DNA from: Paenibacillus sp. MSJ-34
GTDB lineage: Bacteria > Bacillota > Bacilli > Paenibacillales > Paenibacillaceae
Direction of reading: 5' to 3'
DNA length: 64,000 nucleotides
Assembly: GCF_018918005.1 (NCBI RefSeq)
Contig: NZ_JAHLPR010000023.1
Coordinates: 30,425 to 94,424 of the forward strand
The position numbers and the translations under genes are program-made. Below are positions 51,704-60,449 of this stretch, piece by piece. The notes beneath the pieces were generated by a model. That model was not told where the DNA came from and made no database searches. It saw only the letters and a list, made by a program, of their open reading frames with translations. Position 1 is the stretch's first letter; every line of letters starts with the position of its first letter.

Positions 51704-53833
51704 TCATTTTTTTGCCGGCGACCACCAATTCCATTTGCCGAACAGCTTCATGAGGGCGGGCACCAGCATCATTCGGACGATTGTGGCGTCAATGAGAATC
51801 GCGGCGGAAATGCCGATTCCAAGCTGCTTGACCCCCGCCACGCCGCCCCAAGCAAAAGGAACCGTGACCGCAATCATGATCGCCGCGGCGGACGTAATCA
51901 ATTTGCCGGACAGAGCCATGCCTTCCCCTACGGATCGTTCGTTGTGATGCGTCCTTTGGTATGCTTCATAAATTCGCGACAATAAGAACACCCCGTAATC
52001 CATACTGACGCCGAACGCCAAACCGAATACGAAGACGGGAATCATTAACGCGATCGCGGAAGGTTCGATGCCGAATCGCCCTTCTTCGAAAATCCAGGCA
52101 AGAATGCCGAAAGAGGCTCCCAAACTGAGCAAATTCATGAAAACCGTCTTGATCGGGATCAGAATCGAACGAAATGCAACGAACAGAACAACAAAATTGG
52201 ATGCGAAAATAAAAAGAATGACTTCGCCCAATCGGTTGAAGACTTCGTCGAACACCTCCTGCCGGTATTTCGCTTCTCCTGCGATCAGCCACGACAATTC
52301 CGACGGCTGGCTCTCCCAATTTCTCACCCATTCCATCGTACGTTTCGAATTCGGATCGCCCGCCACGGTTACGGTTATGAGAATGTTATTTCCTTGCACG
52401 AACGGATTGAGAACGGCGCCGTATTTGCTCCGCAACTCGGGATTTCGCCAAATCAAATCCATCGTTTCGGCTGTCAGCTGCTGCCTCGTAAATACCGAAT
52501 CGACGCGGATCACGTTCGGATCCCGGTTCAGCCGCTGCACAGCGCGGTAAGCGTTCGCCCAGTCCTCTAGCCGCAAAGCGGAATTTGCGCTTGCGCCGAT
52601 CAAATGCAGCTGCGATGTCCCCTTCGCAAAATAGCGGTCGAATGCTTCGGCCGTTTGCCTGGATTCGAAGTGCTTCGGCAAGGAGGACGCGTCCGGAACG
52701 GCGACATTCAATCGGGTTAAAGGAAACAAACAGCAGATGAGGATCGCCGCGGCGATAAGCGCCATGCGAACAGGCCTTTTCATGACATAAGCGGAGACGC
52801 GATACCAGAACCAGGGCTGTCCCCCCTTATTGCGCGGCTCGCGTTTCGCCCGCATCCTGTCCCCCGCCAGCGACAGAAACGCCGGAACGAACGTTAGCGT
52901 CAACAGCATCGACATCGCAACAACGATAATCGCTCCGACGGCAACCGAACGGAAAATGGGCATGCGGATGAACAGCGTTCCCGCCAACCCTAGCAAAACG
53001 CATAAAGAGGAGAAGAAAACGGCCCGGCCCGACGTTTGCATCGTCGTAAGCAGCGCCTGTTCTACGGCGGAAACCGCCAATTGTTCGCGAAACCGGCTTA
53101 CCATCAGCAAGGCGAAATCGATGCTAAGCGCCAATCCAACCATAGGGATGACGTTGTAGACGAAGATGGATAATTCCATGCTTGCGCCGATCCAATACAT
53201 GATGCCCATCGTTCCCGCGACGCCGATCATGCCAACCGCAATCGGAATCGCAGCGGCGAGAAGCCCGCCGAAGGAAATCCACAAAATAAGAAAAGCGATC
53301 GGCAATCCGATCAGCTCCGCCCGGAACAAGTCGCGATGGCTCGTTCGATTCACGTCATCCTGTACGACAGGCTTGCCGGTCATTCGAACCGTCATTCGAT
53401 CGTCTTGCGGCAGCATACGCCGCAATTGAGCGATCGTATCGCTCTTCGCCGCGGCGTTCCCTAACGATAGGAGCGCAAAAGCCGCCCCATCCTGCTCCAT
53501 TCCTGCACGCGAAGAAGGAGGAACGATTCTGTCGACGCCGTCCACGGTTTGAACCGTTGCCAAAGTTCGCTCCATAAAGCGGCGAAAATCGGCCCGGGAA
53601 ACTTGCTCCGGCCGTTCGAACAGAAGGATGACCGGATCGGAGGGGGTATGGAATTCGGCGGCTAGAACGGATTGTGCCCGGGCATACGTACCGTCCGTCG
53701 TTAAACCGTGGTCTTGCAGAACCGTAGGAAGCTTCCAGGCGATTACGGAAAAGACGGCCAGGACGCAAAGCCATGCCGCGATGATCGATTTGGCGTATTT
53801 AAGCGACAGTCCGCAAATGATCCGATATATCAT
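51704..53833 (-). CDS. MMPL/RND family exporter
   Basis: Integral membrane transporter of 709 residues. It has two repeats, each with one helix, a large extracellular domain, and five more helices, as in MmpL proteins: MYWIGASMELSIFVYNVIPMVGLALSIDFALLMVSRFRE and MIPVFVFGLAFGVSMDYGVFLLSRIYEAYQRT carry the Asp-based proton-relay motifs. MMPL proteins export lipids and polyketides. CGGAGG lies nine bases before the ATG at 53833. It is the last gene of the type III polyketide cluster, so export of that product is likely. Confidence 0.92.
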   Translation of the reverse strand: MIYRIICGLSLKYAKSIIAAWLCVLAVFSVIAWKLPTVLQDHGLTTDGTYARAQSVLAAEFHTPSDPVILLFERPEQVSRADFRRFMERTLATVQTVDGVDRIVPPSSRAGMEQDGAAFALLSLGNAAAKSDTIAQLRRMLPQDDRMTVRMTGKPVVQDDVNRTSHRDLFRAELIGLPIAFLILWISFGGLLAAAIPIAVGMIGVAGTMGIMYWIGASMELSIFVYNVIPMVGLALSIDFALLMVSRFREQLAVSAVEQALLTTMQTSGRAVFFSSLCVLLGLAGTLFIRMPIFRSVAVGAIIVVAMSMLLTLTFVPAFLSLAGDRMRAKREPRNKGGQPWFWYRVSAYVMKRPVRMALIAAAILICCLFPLTRLNVAVPDASSLPKHFESRQTAEAFDRYFAKGTSQLHLIGASANSALRLEDWANAYRAVQRLNRDPNVIRVDSVFTRQQLTAETMDLIWRNPELRSKYGAVLNPFVQGNNILITVTVAGDPNSKRTMEWVRNWESQPSELSWLIAGEAKYRQEVFDEVFNRLGEVILFIFASNFVVLFVAFRSILIPIKTVFMNLLSLGASFGILAWIFEEGRFGIEPSAIALMIPVFVFGLAFGVSMDYGVFLLSRIYEAYQRTHHNERSVGEGMALSGKLITSAAAIMIAVTVPFAWGGVAGVKQLGIGISAAILIDATIVRMMLVPALMKLFGKWNWWSPAKK

Positions 53834-53898
53834 GGCACTGGTCCTCCGGGATGAATGAAAAGATGCTCATGCTTATGCAGCGTATGAACGAAGCGCGC

Positions 53899-55044
53899 TT
53901 ATTCGCGCATACTCAATCTTGTCGCTTGAACGATACGCGCCGCCGCGCCCGGAACGAGCAGACCCAATCGAACGGCCAGCGAGGCCGCCGCCCTATTGCC
54001 CATAACGGATTGAATCCATCTTCCCCACCGCATCGGACCGGTAAATTCGCGCTTCAACAAGCGGGCATACTCCCGCCTCCATGCCGACAAAGAAAGTTGT
54101 CCGCGCAAATAACCGTCCGCGAGCGGCGAACATAATTCGACCGAACGCAAAGCCATCGCCATTCCGTCGCCGCATAACGGCGGAACGACGGCGGCCGCAT
54201 CTCCGATATGGGCGTATTGATCCCATGCAACCGGTTTGCGGCTCGCCTCTACCTGCGCGACGGCCGTTTCCGTGCCTTCGACGGAAACGGCGCCCGCCAA
54301 TCTATGGCGAAAAGCGCGGTTGAGAACGGCAATATGCCCGAGCGCGCCGGATACAGTTCGGCCGGCCTCGTCGAAAGCCCGCTGCGTCATCAACGCGGCG
54401 ACATTAATCCGGCCTTCTCCAATCGGCGCCACGCCCGCATACCCGCCGGCATAAAAATAAAGCTCGACGGCCGCCCCCGCCTCTTCGCTTACGGACTCAT
54501 AATGGGCCTTGACGCCGATATACGAGTTGCGCGGCATATGCCGGGCCTTGGTCGTCAGCCCATGGCGCGGATTTCGTCCCCATGCGCCGATCGCCGCGCG
54601 CGCATCCAGCTCATAACGCTCGTCCCTGTTCCTTGCGGAAATCCGGAATCCCCGCTCGTCCGGACTAACCGATACGACCGTCGTTCCCGTCCGAACTTCC
54701 GCGCCATGCTCCCGCGCAACTTGATGTAGCTTATGATCGAGCGCAAACCGGCTTACGCCGAAGGCGGGGGCGGGCAATGGAATGTCGAGCTCGCATTCGC
54801 CCGGCGCGATCAACTTGACTCGATTCATTACGGCCGGACGCAGCGATTCGACCGGCGCGTCCAAACCGAGCGAGACGAGGCTTCGGGCGGATTCCGGGGA
54901 TAGAAATTCCCCGCATACTTTATGCCGGGGGAAGACATGCCGCTCGATCAACAGCGTCCGCCAGCCCCTGGACGCAAGGGCCGCTGCCATGCTAGCTCCC
55001 GCCACGCCGCCTCCCAGTATGGCGATATCATACCGTTGCCCCAA
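53899..55044 (-). CDS. FAD-dependent oxidoreductase (UbiH/geranylgeranyl reductase-like)
   Basis: Flavoprotein of 381 residues. It begins with the FAD-binding fold YDIAILGGGVAGASMAAALASRG, then ERHVFPRHKVCGEFLSPES, and has HIGDAAAVVPPLCGDGMAMAL as the second FAD motif. These match the monooxygenase/reductase/halogenase superfamily (PF01494-like). The start is TTG at 55044 with GGAG nine bases upstream; a longer frame to 55224 would lie inside the methyltransferase. It overlaps the methyltransferase by 17 bases in the polyketide cluster, so it likely oxidises or reduces the polyketide product. Confidence 0.85.
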   Translation of the reverse strand: MGQRYDIAILGGGVAGASMAAALASRGWRTLLIERHVFPRHKVCGEFLSPESARSLVSLGLDAPVESLRPAVMNRVKLIAPGECELDIPLPAPAFGVSRFALDHKLHQVAREHGAEVRTGTTVVSVSPDERGFRISARNRDERYELDARAAIGAWGRNPRHGLTTKARHMPRNSYIGVKAHYESVSEEAGAAVELYFYAGGYAGVAPIGEGRINVAALMTQRAFDEAGRTVSGALGHIAVLNRAFRHRLAGAVSVEGTETAVAQVEASRKPVAWDQYAHIGDAAAVVPPLCGDGMAMALRSVELCSPLADGYLRGQLSLSAWRREYARLLKREFTGPMRWGRWIQSVMGNRAAASLAVRLGLLVPGAAARIVQATRLSMRE

Positions 55045-55801
55045 ATGTACCAGCTCCGTCCGCTTTATGATCGCAGGAAGCCTGCTCCAGCTCTTTCCGC
55101 ACGAGCGCCACATAACGAAATAAAGGCCGCCACGCAAACGACATATGCGGAACGGCGGGATGCTTCGCCAAACTTCTCCAATCCGCGGCGCGAAATCCTT
55201 TGGCAACCGATAACGGGGCGTCATGGCGGATATAAACGTTGCGCGAAACGATTCGGGTCAGAAGCCAGACGGCCAGCCAAGGGATCCAATGGCGATGGAT
55301 GTCGCTAACGACGACGCCGTACCGGGAAGCGCGCAGCATACGCTCCACAATTTCCGGCAAATCTTCGGAAGGGAAATGATGAACGAATTGAGACGCCGTT
55401 ACAATATCCGCGCTGCTCGCCGGCAATTGAAACAGATCGCACCGCATCACCCGTACCCGCGGCTCCCGCATGTAGACTCGTCTTGCTTCCTCACAAGCCT
55501 CCTCCGTTACATCGGCCAGCACAATCGTCATGTCGATCCGGTTGCGGTCGGCCCACCGCAATAAGATGCGGTTGATTTCGCCCGATCCCGAACCGATGTC
55601 GAGAACGGACAATCGTTTCGGTCTTCCGGCGTCCGTCCATAAGCGCTTGACGCCGTAAAGGGAGGGATAAGCGGCGCCCAATATCCGGTTGAGTCTTCGC
55701 AAATGACGCAGCGCCTCCGTTAATTCCGGGCCCCGCTTGGAGAAATCGTCCATCCGTTCGGGTTCGCTCGCCCGCCGCTTCAACCGGTTAAACATAAGCA
55801 T
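55028..55801 (-). CDS. Class I SAM-dependent methyltransferase
   Basis: Methyltransferase of 257 residues. The SAM-binding glycine motif is LSVLDIGSGSGEINRILL, followed by acidic VLADVTEEACEEARR, and DIVTASQFVHHFPSEDLPEIVERML. The domain is of the UbiE/COQ5 type. ATG at 55801 with GAGG upstream; it overlaps the type III polyketide synthase by 14 bases and is followed by the FAD enzyme. It probably O- or C-methylates the resorcinol or pyrone product. Confidence 0.88.
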   Translation of the reverse strand: MLMFNRLKRRASEPERMDDFSKRGPELTEALRHLRRLNRILGAAYPSLYGVKRLWTDAGRPKRLSVLDIGSGSGEINRILLRWADRNRIDMTIVLADVTEEACEEARRVYMREPRVRVMRCDLFQLPASSADIVTASQFVHHFPSEDLPEIVERMLRASRYGVVVSDIHRHWIPWLAVWLLTRIVSRNVYIRHDAPLSVAKGFRAADWRSLAKHPAVPHMSFAWRPLFRYVALVRKELEQASCDHKADGAGTFGATV

Positions 55802-56939
55802 CGTCCAATGCCTCAGGATAGGGCGAGCCGGCCGGAACGTACGCGATATTCATCAACTCTGCCGTTAATCCGGGCCCGAAAGCGAGCGCCATGCCTTCCT
55901 TCGGGCCCTGACGCTCCGCTTCGAGCCATTGTCTCATCCGCTGCAGAACGAACAATAACGTGGCGGAGGACATATTCCCGTACTCTCGCAACACCGAGCG
56001 GCTTGCCCGGGTTTGCGCATCCGTTAAGGATAGCGCCGATTGCAATGTATCGACGATTCCCCGTCCCCCCGGATGGATCGCCCATAATTCCGGCGCCGCC
56101 CTGCCCTTCAGGAAACGGGCGATTTCGGCCGGAACGAACTCGCCGATAAGCTTCGGAATGTGCGGCGAAAGGAATAGGTCGAATCCGTAATTGCCTACAT
56201 TCCATACCATATCGCCCGTCGACCCAGGAAACAATACGGTTTCGCCTTTGCTTAGCGCGAATATCGCCCTTTGGCCGGGACTAGCCTCGCCCACGATGCA
56301 AGCCGATGCGCCGTCGCCGAAAAAAGCCGTCGCATATAGAGCCTCGCGCGCGCTTGACGGCTGCATATGCAGCGTGCACAATTCAACGCACACGACGAGT
56401 ACTTTGGAGGCAGGGTTTCCTCTTACGATTTGTTCGGATAGGCGAATGGCCGTTAGCCCCGCCGCGCAGCCCATAAACGTTAACGGAATACGGCTCACGT
56501 TTGCGTCCAGCCCCAGCGCTTGCATGAGCGCGACATCGATTCCCGGCAAGAACAATCCCGTACAGCTTACCGTAATCAAATGAGTGATCCGGGCCGGCTC
56601 CACATTGCCGTCGCGCAGCGCTTCGGCCGCCGCTTCGCCGGCTAACGGAACGGATTGCCGTTTATACATCTCCATCCGCTCGCCCGTTGCCGGAATATCC
56701 GCTTGGGGACGATTGGATAAATACCGGCAGCGATCGATCGGCTCCAACAAATTCGGTTCGCAAGTGTAACGGGTTTCCACCCCGCAGCTTTTAAAAATTT
56801 TTCTCGCCCAACGCGCCGCATCTCTGCGATCTGCCAACGCTTCCGCCAGCTTGCCCGCGGTCTCGTCCTGATCGATGCGGTAAGGAGGCAGCGCCGTGCC
56901 GATCCCTAGAATGGATACTATAGATTCCCATGTTTTCAC
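55788..56939 (-). CDS. Type III polyketide synthase (chalcone/stilbene synthase family)
   Basis: Iterative ketosynthase of 383 residues. The catalytic triad is intact: Cys126 in ITVSCTGLFLPGID, His289 in LWAIHPGGRGIVD and Asn322 in YGNMSSATLLF. Bacterial relatives such as BpsA make alkylpyrones and alkylresorcinols from fatty acyl-CoA starters. The first codon is a GTG at 56939, 14 bases after GAGAGG, a wide spacing, so the start is not certain. It leads a four-gene cluster (methyltransferase, FAD enzyme, MMPL exporter). Confidence 0.92.
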   Translation of the reverse strand: MKTWESIVSILGIGTALPPYRIDQDETAGKLAEALADRRDAARWARKIFKSCGVETRYTCEPNLLEPIDRCRYLSNRPQADIPATGERMEMYKRQSVPLAGEAAAEALRDGNVEPARITHLITVSCTGLFLPGIDVALMQALGLDANVSRIPLTFMGCAAGLTAIRLSEQIVRGNPASKVLVVCVELCTLHMQPSSAREALYATAFFGDGASACIVGEASPGQRAIFALSKGETVLFPGSTGDMVWNVGNYGFDLFLSPHIPKLIGEFVPAEIARFLKGRAAPELWAIHPGGRGIVDTLQSALSLTDAQTRASRSVLREYGNMSSATLLFVLQRMRQWLEAERQGPKEGMALAFGPGLTAELMNIAYVPAGSPYPEALDDAYV

Positions 56940-57050
56940 GATTTCGTTTCATTCCTCTCCCATTCGACTATTCGAGCTTTCTGGCCAATGCAGCTTGTCT
57001 CTACCATCCTATTCATGACGTTTGAACGTTATTACGCTATCGGCGCGCAA

Positions 57051-57094
57051 AAAAAAGCATGCGTCGTTTCCGCATTGGAAACGATGACGCATGC
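57051..57094 (-). terminator. Intrinsic terminator of the alpha/beta SASP gene
   Basis: Stem GCATGCGTCATCGTTTCC / GGAAACGACGCATGC, then TTTTTTTT on the minus strand. Confidence 0.9.
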
Positions 57095-57123
57095 TCTCAT
57101 GCCATAAATAAAGATGCGGTGTG

Positions 57124-57336
57124 TTACCGGGTATGTCCGCTCAATTGCTGCTGCGCAATTTGAATTAGCCTGCGTGTAATTTGCCCTCCGAGGGCGCCGG
57201 TATCGCGCGTCGCCATATATCCGTAATATCCGTCTTCGGGAATTTGAATTCCCAGTTCCTGCGCCACTTCGTATTTCAGTTGTTGAAGAGCGTGAATCGC
57301 TTCCGGGACGACGGGTCTATTCGATCTTCTAGCCAT
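57124..57336 (-). CDS. Alpha/beta-type small acid-soluble spore protein
   Basis: DNA-binding spore protein of 70 residues: VPEAIHALQQLKYEVAQELGI, then the GPR protease-site region and GYYGYMATRDTGALGGQITRRLI. Alpha/beta SASPs coat spore DNA and are degraded by GPR on germination. The conserved cut region is present, though the usual KLEIASELGV reads YEVAQELGI. GGAGG lies six bases before the ATG. Monocistronic, with terminator. Confidence 0.95.
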   Translation of the reverse strand: MARRSNRPVVPEAIHALQQLKYEVAQELGIQIPEDGYYGYMATRDTGALGGQITRRLIQIAQQQLSGHTR

Positions 57337-57487
57337 CGTTTTCCTCCTCTGGTCATGGTATTACACCGTTTATTGTGAACAACGAAATGCAAAATATGTA
57401 TGAACTGGCAGATGAAGCGAATATCGCCATTGCAAAAAGACATAATAACATTGGTACATCTATGCTGATAATTGGAGGAAGACAATC

Positions 57488-57760
57488 ATGACTGAACAAT
57501 ACGGCGAACTTGACCGGAACTTAGCAAGCTCTTTGGCTTACATTCATTCCGAGCTGCATCGCGTTCAAACGATAGCCGGCACATTATCGACGATCGAAAC
57601 ACAGCATTTTAACGATCTTACGAATGCCGGCAACAGCGCGTTGACGCAAATTGCGGTTGAAGAGCAGAGCGCGGCCCGCCAATTGGGAGAAGTCAAACAA
57701 ATTTGTTTGGCGCTTGCCCAGAAGGTGGAAGAAATTCAGAAGCGTTTCGAGCCTTCATAG
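57488..57760 (+). CDS. Small hypothetical protein, helical
   Basis: Protein of 90 residues without a recognised family. Predicted to be almost wholly alpha-helical with heptad-like Leu/Ile/Ala spacing (LAYIHSELHRVQTIAGTLSTIE; ARQLGEVKQICLALAQKVEEIQKRF) and no signal peptide or membrane segment; one cysteine. TTGGAGG lies eight bases before the ATG, and the next gene starts 15 bases after its stop, so both are one operon. It may be a spore or coiled-coil accessory protein of the YerD-like enzyme; this is inference. Confidence 0.75.
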   Translation: MTEQYGELDRNLASSLAYIHSELHRVQTIAGTLSTIETQHFNDLTNAGNSALTQIAVEEQSAARQLGEVKQICLALAQKVEEIQKRFEPS

Positions 57761-57775
57761 GACAGGGATTCGCAT

Positions 57776-59227
57776 ATGTATAAGTGGATCGGCAATATGA
57801 TACGAAGCGTCGTTAACGAAACCATTGACAAAGCCGTCGAACGGCTGGCCCGCGATCAATATACGGAAAATTTGTTTGAGATGATACCTTCGTCCAAAAA
57901 AGTCGGTATCATTCCGTTTATGGAAACGCTCATGCGCTCCAAAACCGGCCTTCCTCCCGGCAGGCCGCTCGGGAGCCATATCCGCTTCTCTCCTTGGGAG
58001 AAGCTGCTATTCAATCCGGTTCATCTGTTCCGCTTTCCGACGCCGGACAGCGTTTCGATCGGCACATCGGTTACAATCGGGAAAAACGCGAAGAAACCGT
58101 TGACCATCTCGATCCCGATCATGATTGCAGCCATGTCGTTCGGGGGCGCGCTCAGCAAAAATGCGAAAATCGCCCTCGCCAAAGCCGCAACCCGTATCGG
58201 GACCGCCACCAATACCGGCGAAGCCGGATTATTGGAGGAAGAACGCGCAGCGGCCGGTCTGTTGATCGGGCAGTATAACCGCGGAGGATGGCTCAACACT
58301 CCCGAGAAATATGGACGAATGGATGCGATCGAAATCCAGCTCGGACAAGGGGCTCAAGGCTCGAGCCCGCAGCGCACGGCCGCCAAAAATATCGGCCCGG
58401 AATTCCGGGAGGCGTTCGGCATTGCCGAGGGCGACGATGCGGTGATCCATTCCAGATTGCCCGGGGTGGATACAAAGGAAGATTTCATGAAGCTCGTCCG
58501 CCGCTTGAAAGCGGAAACCGGGGTTCCGGTCGGACTGAAATTCGCCGCGACCCATCATTTGGAGAAAGAACTGCAAATCGCTATCGAATCCGAAGTGGAT
58601 TTTGTGACGATCGACGGAGCCGAAGGCGGTACGCATGCGGCTGCGCCGATTCTGGAGGACGACCTTGGCTTGCCGACGCTGTTCGCCATTTCCAGAGCGG
58701 CCGATTATTTGGCCGCCAAAGGAGCTGCGCGCGACGTCAGCCTGATTGCGACGGGCGGCTTGATTACGCCCGGAGATAGTATGAAAGCATTGGCGCTGGG
58801 CGCAAACTCCGTCTATATGGGAACCGCCGTTATCATGGCCTTGATCGGCGATCAAGCGGCGAAGACGCTGCCTTTCGAGCCGCCTACCGGCTTAGTCGTT
58901 TATAATGCCAAAGCGACGGAGCAATTGGATGTGGAAAGAAGCGAAATGTCGCTCTTTCATTTTCTGAACGCAACCGTGCGCGAGATGGAACTGCTCTGTT
59001 ATTCGCTCGGCAAAACGAATATTGCGGACGTGGCCAAATCCGATCTATGCTCGCTCGATCCGTTTCTTGCCAAAGCGGTAGGCGTGGATCTCGGATACGT
59101 TTCGCACGAGAATCAGGACAAATTTTACGGCGAGTTTCACCGGATTCCGTTTGCCGACATGCCGAATATAACGGATACCGTTGCCCGCGAAGACGCCGAA
59201 TCTGTGCAGCAGACTCCGCTTCAATAG
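57776..59227 (+). CDS. FMN-binding glutamate synthase-like protein (YerD type)
   Basis: Protein of 483 residues homologous to the synthase domain of the glutamate synthase large subunit: MIAAMSFGGALSKNAKIALAKAA, NTGEAGLL, IQLGQGAQGSS, GGTHAAAPILEDDLGLPTLFAI, and DVSLIATGGLITPGDSMKALALGANSVYMGT (FMN phosphate site). The N-terminal amidotransferase is absent, as in YerD. The Fe-S cysteine set is incomplete. Function is uncharacterised; an ammonia- or other-substrate-dependent reductase is possible. AGGG lies eight bases before the ATG. Confidence 0.88.
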   Translation: MYKWIGNMIRSVVNETIDKAVERLARDQYTENLFEMIPSSKKVGIIPFMETLMRSKTGLPPGRPLGSHIRFSPWEKLLFNPVHLFRFPTPDSVSIGTSVTIGKNAKKPLTISIPIMIAAMSFGGALSKNAKIALAKAATRIGTATNTGEAGLLEEERAAAGLLIGQYNRGGWLNTPEKYGRMDAIEIQLGQGAQGSSPQRTAAKNIGPEFREAFGIAEGDDAVIHSRLPGVDTKEDFMKLVRRLKAETGVPVGLKFAATHHLEKELQIAIESEVDFVTIDGAEGGTHAAAPILEDDLGLPTLFAISRAADYLAAKGAARDVSLIATGGLITPGDSMKALALGANSVYMGTAVIMALIGDQAAKTLPFEPPTGLVVYNAKATEQLDVERSEMSLFHFLNATVREMELLCYSLGKTNIADVAKSDLCSLDPFLAKAVGVDLGYVSHENQDKFYGEFHRIPFADMPNITDTVAREDAESVQQTPLQ

Positions 59228-59258
59228 AACGGCGAACGGACGCAGGCGGAACAAAGAA

Positions 59259-59289
59259 GCCGGTGCATTCCTTACCGAAATGCACCGGC
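59259..59289. terminator. Bidirectional terminator between the YerD-like and VanY-like genes
   Basis: Eleven-base stem GCCGGTGCATT / AATGCACCGGC between convergent genes, with a T-rich tail (TTCTTTG) on the minus side. Confidence 0.7.
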
Positions 59290-59300
59290 CCTCCTATTGT

Positions 59301-60158
59301 TTAGCTGGCTTCCTGTTGAACAGGCACCGCGTTGAAATATTCTTCCAGCGTCAAATTTTGCGCCGCGATATCTTTCGCGATATCGACTCCTACATATCGA
59401 ATATGCCACGGTTCGTATTTATAACCGGTAATCGCTTCTTTTCCTTCCGGGTAGCGGATGATGAAACCGTACTCCGGCGCATGTTGGGCAATCCAATCCG
59501 CTTCCGGCGTGCCGGCGAAGCAATCTGAGGCCGCGCACTTGCCGTCGCTGCCCGATACATCGATCGCCAATCCGGTCTGATGTTCGCTATGGCCCGGTAC
59601 GGCGCTGTACCGCATTGCGTTCTCCTTGCCGTCCCGTTCTACGTAACGGTTGAACAACGACTTCTGGGTAGCTTGCGAACGGTACGCCGAGACGCCGCCC
59701 AAATGTATTCCGTCTTTCGCGGCTCCGGCAAACAACTCCTGCAGCGCTTCGGCCGCTTCCTTGCGCATTTTTCGTTTATCGATTTTTTCCTTGAAAATAA
59801 AATGCACGTCCGGATAGACCAGATCGTCCGGTTCGTATTGATCCGGCAGCGCGAACTGCTTGTTGACGAGCACTGCGACGTTATCCGGGTCGGTTATAGC
59901 TTCCCTTGTTTCGCTTGGATTGCGGGAAGACGTCTGCTCCGGTTCAAGCGGCTTGTCCGATTGTCGATCATCCGAATCCGGCTCTGCCGTCTCTTCGCCG
60001 GTTTGGCCGTCATCGGATCCGGATTCCGGCCCCTGATCGGAAACGGCGGATGAATCGGGCACGAAATTGGCCGAAGAGAAGCTTTGCTCTTTCTGCCATT
60101 CTATGAAAATGAAAATTGCAATTCCTAAAATAATAATACTGAAGACAGCTTTTTTCAT
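59301..60158 (-). CDS. M15 D-alanyl-D-alanine carboxypeptidase, VanY type
   Basis: Exported or membrane-anchored D,D-carboxypeptidase of 285 residues. An N-terminal membrane segment (KAVFSIIILGIAIFIFIEW) precedes a Ser/Glu/Asp-rich spacer of about 80 residues and the peptidase domain. Zinc motifs are SEHQTGLAIDVSG and YKYEPWHIRYVG, with GVSAYRSQATQKSLF. VanY proteins trim the terminal D-Ala from pentapeptide stems. The start is ATG at 60158 with GGGGGAG six bases upstream. Distant from the van-type operon, it is probably ordinary cell wall maintenance or spore wall work. Confidence 0.9.
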   Translation of the reverse strand: MKKAVFSIIILGIAIFIFIEWQKEQSFSSANFVPDSSAVSDQGPESGSDDGQTGEETAEPDSDDRQSDKPLEPEQTSSRNPSETREAITDPDNVAVLVNKQFALPDQYEPDDLVYPDVHFIFKEKIDKRKMRKEAAEALQELFAGAAKDGIHLGGVSAYRSQATQKSLFNRYVERDGKENAMRYSAVPGHSEHQTGLAIDVSGSDGKCAASDCFAGTPEADWIAQHAPEYGFIIRYPEGKEAITGYKYEPWHIRYVGVDIAKDIAAQNLTLEEYFNAVPVQQEAS

Positions 60159-60449
60159 TAGTTGCTCCCCCATTATGTCGACGTATGATGTTCTATGAAA
60201 TCCTCACTTCGTAATAGACTGCCGCTTTCCCCAAAATGTTTCGCGTTTCGAGCAAAAATCTCTTTTTTCAACAATTATTCTACCATAACAGACGCCTCTA
60301 TGAATCTATTTATAAAAAAATAGGACCTTTGGCCCCATATTGATTATTTAATGCAATTAATTATTAATGTACTAAATTCAGATAACGATGCTCATGCGAA
60401 TGAGTTCCAACCGCTACGTGAACACTACGATGTAAAAGGAGTCTTTGCG

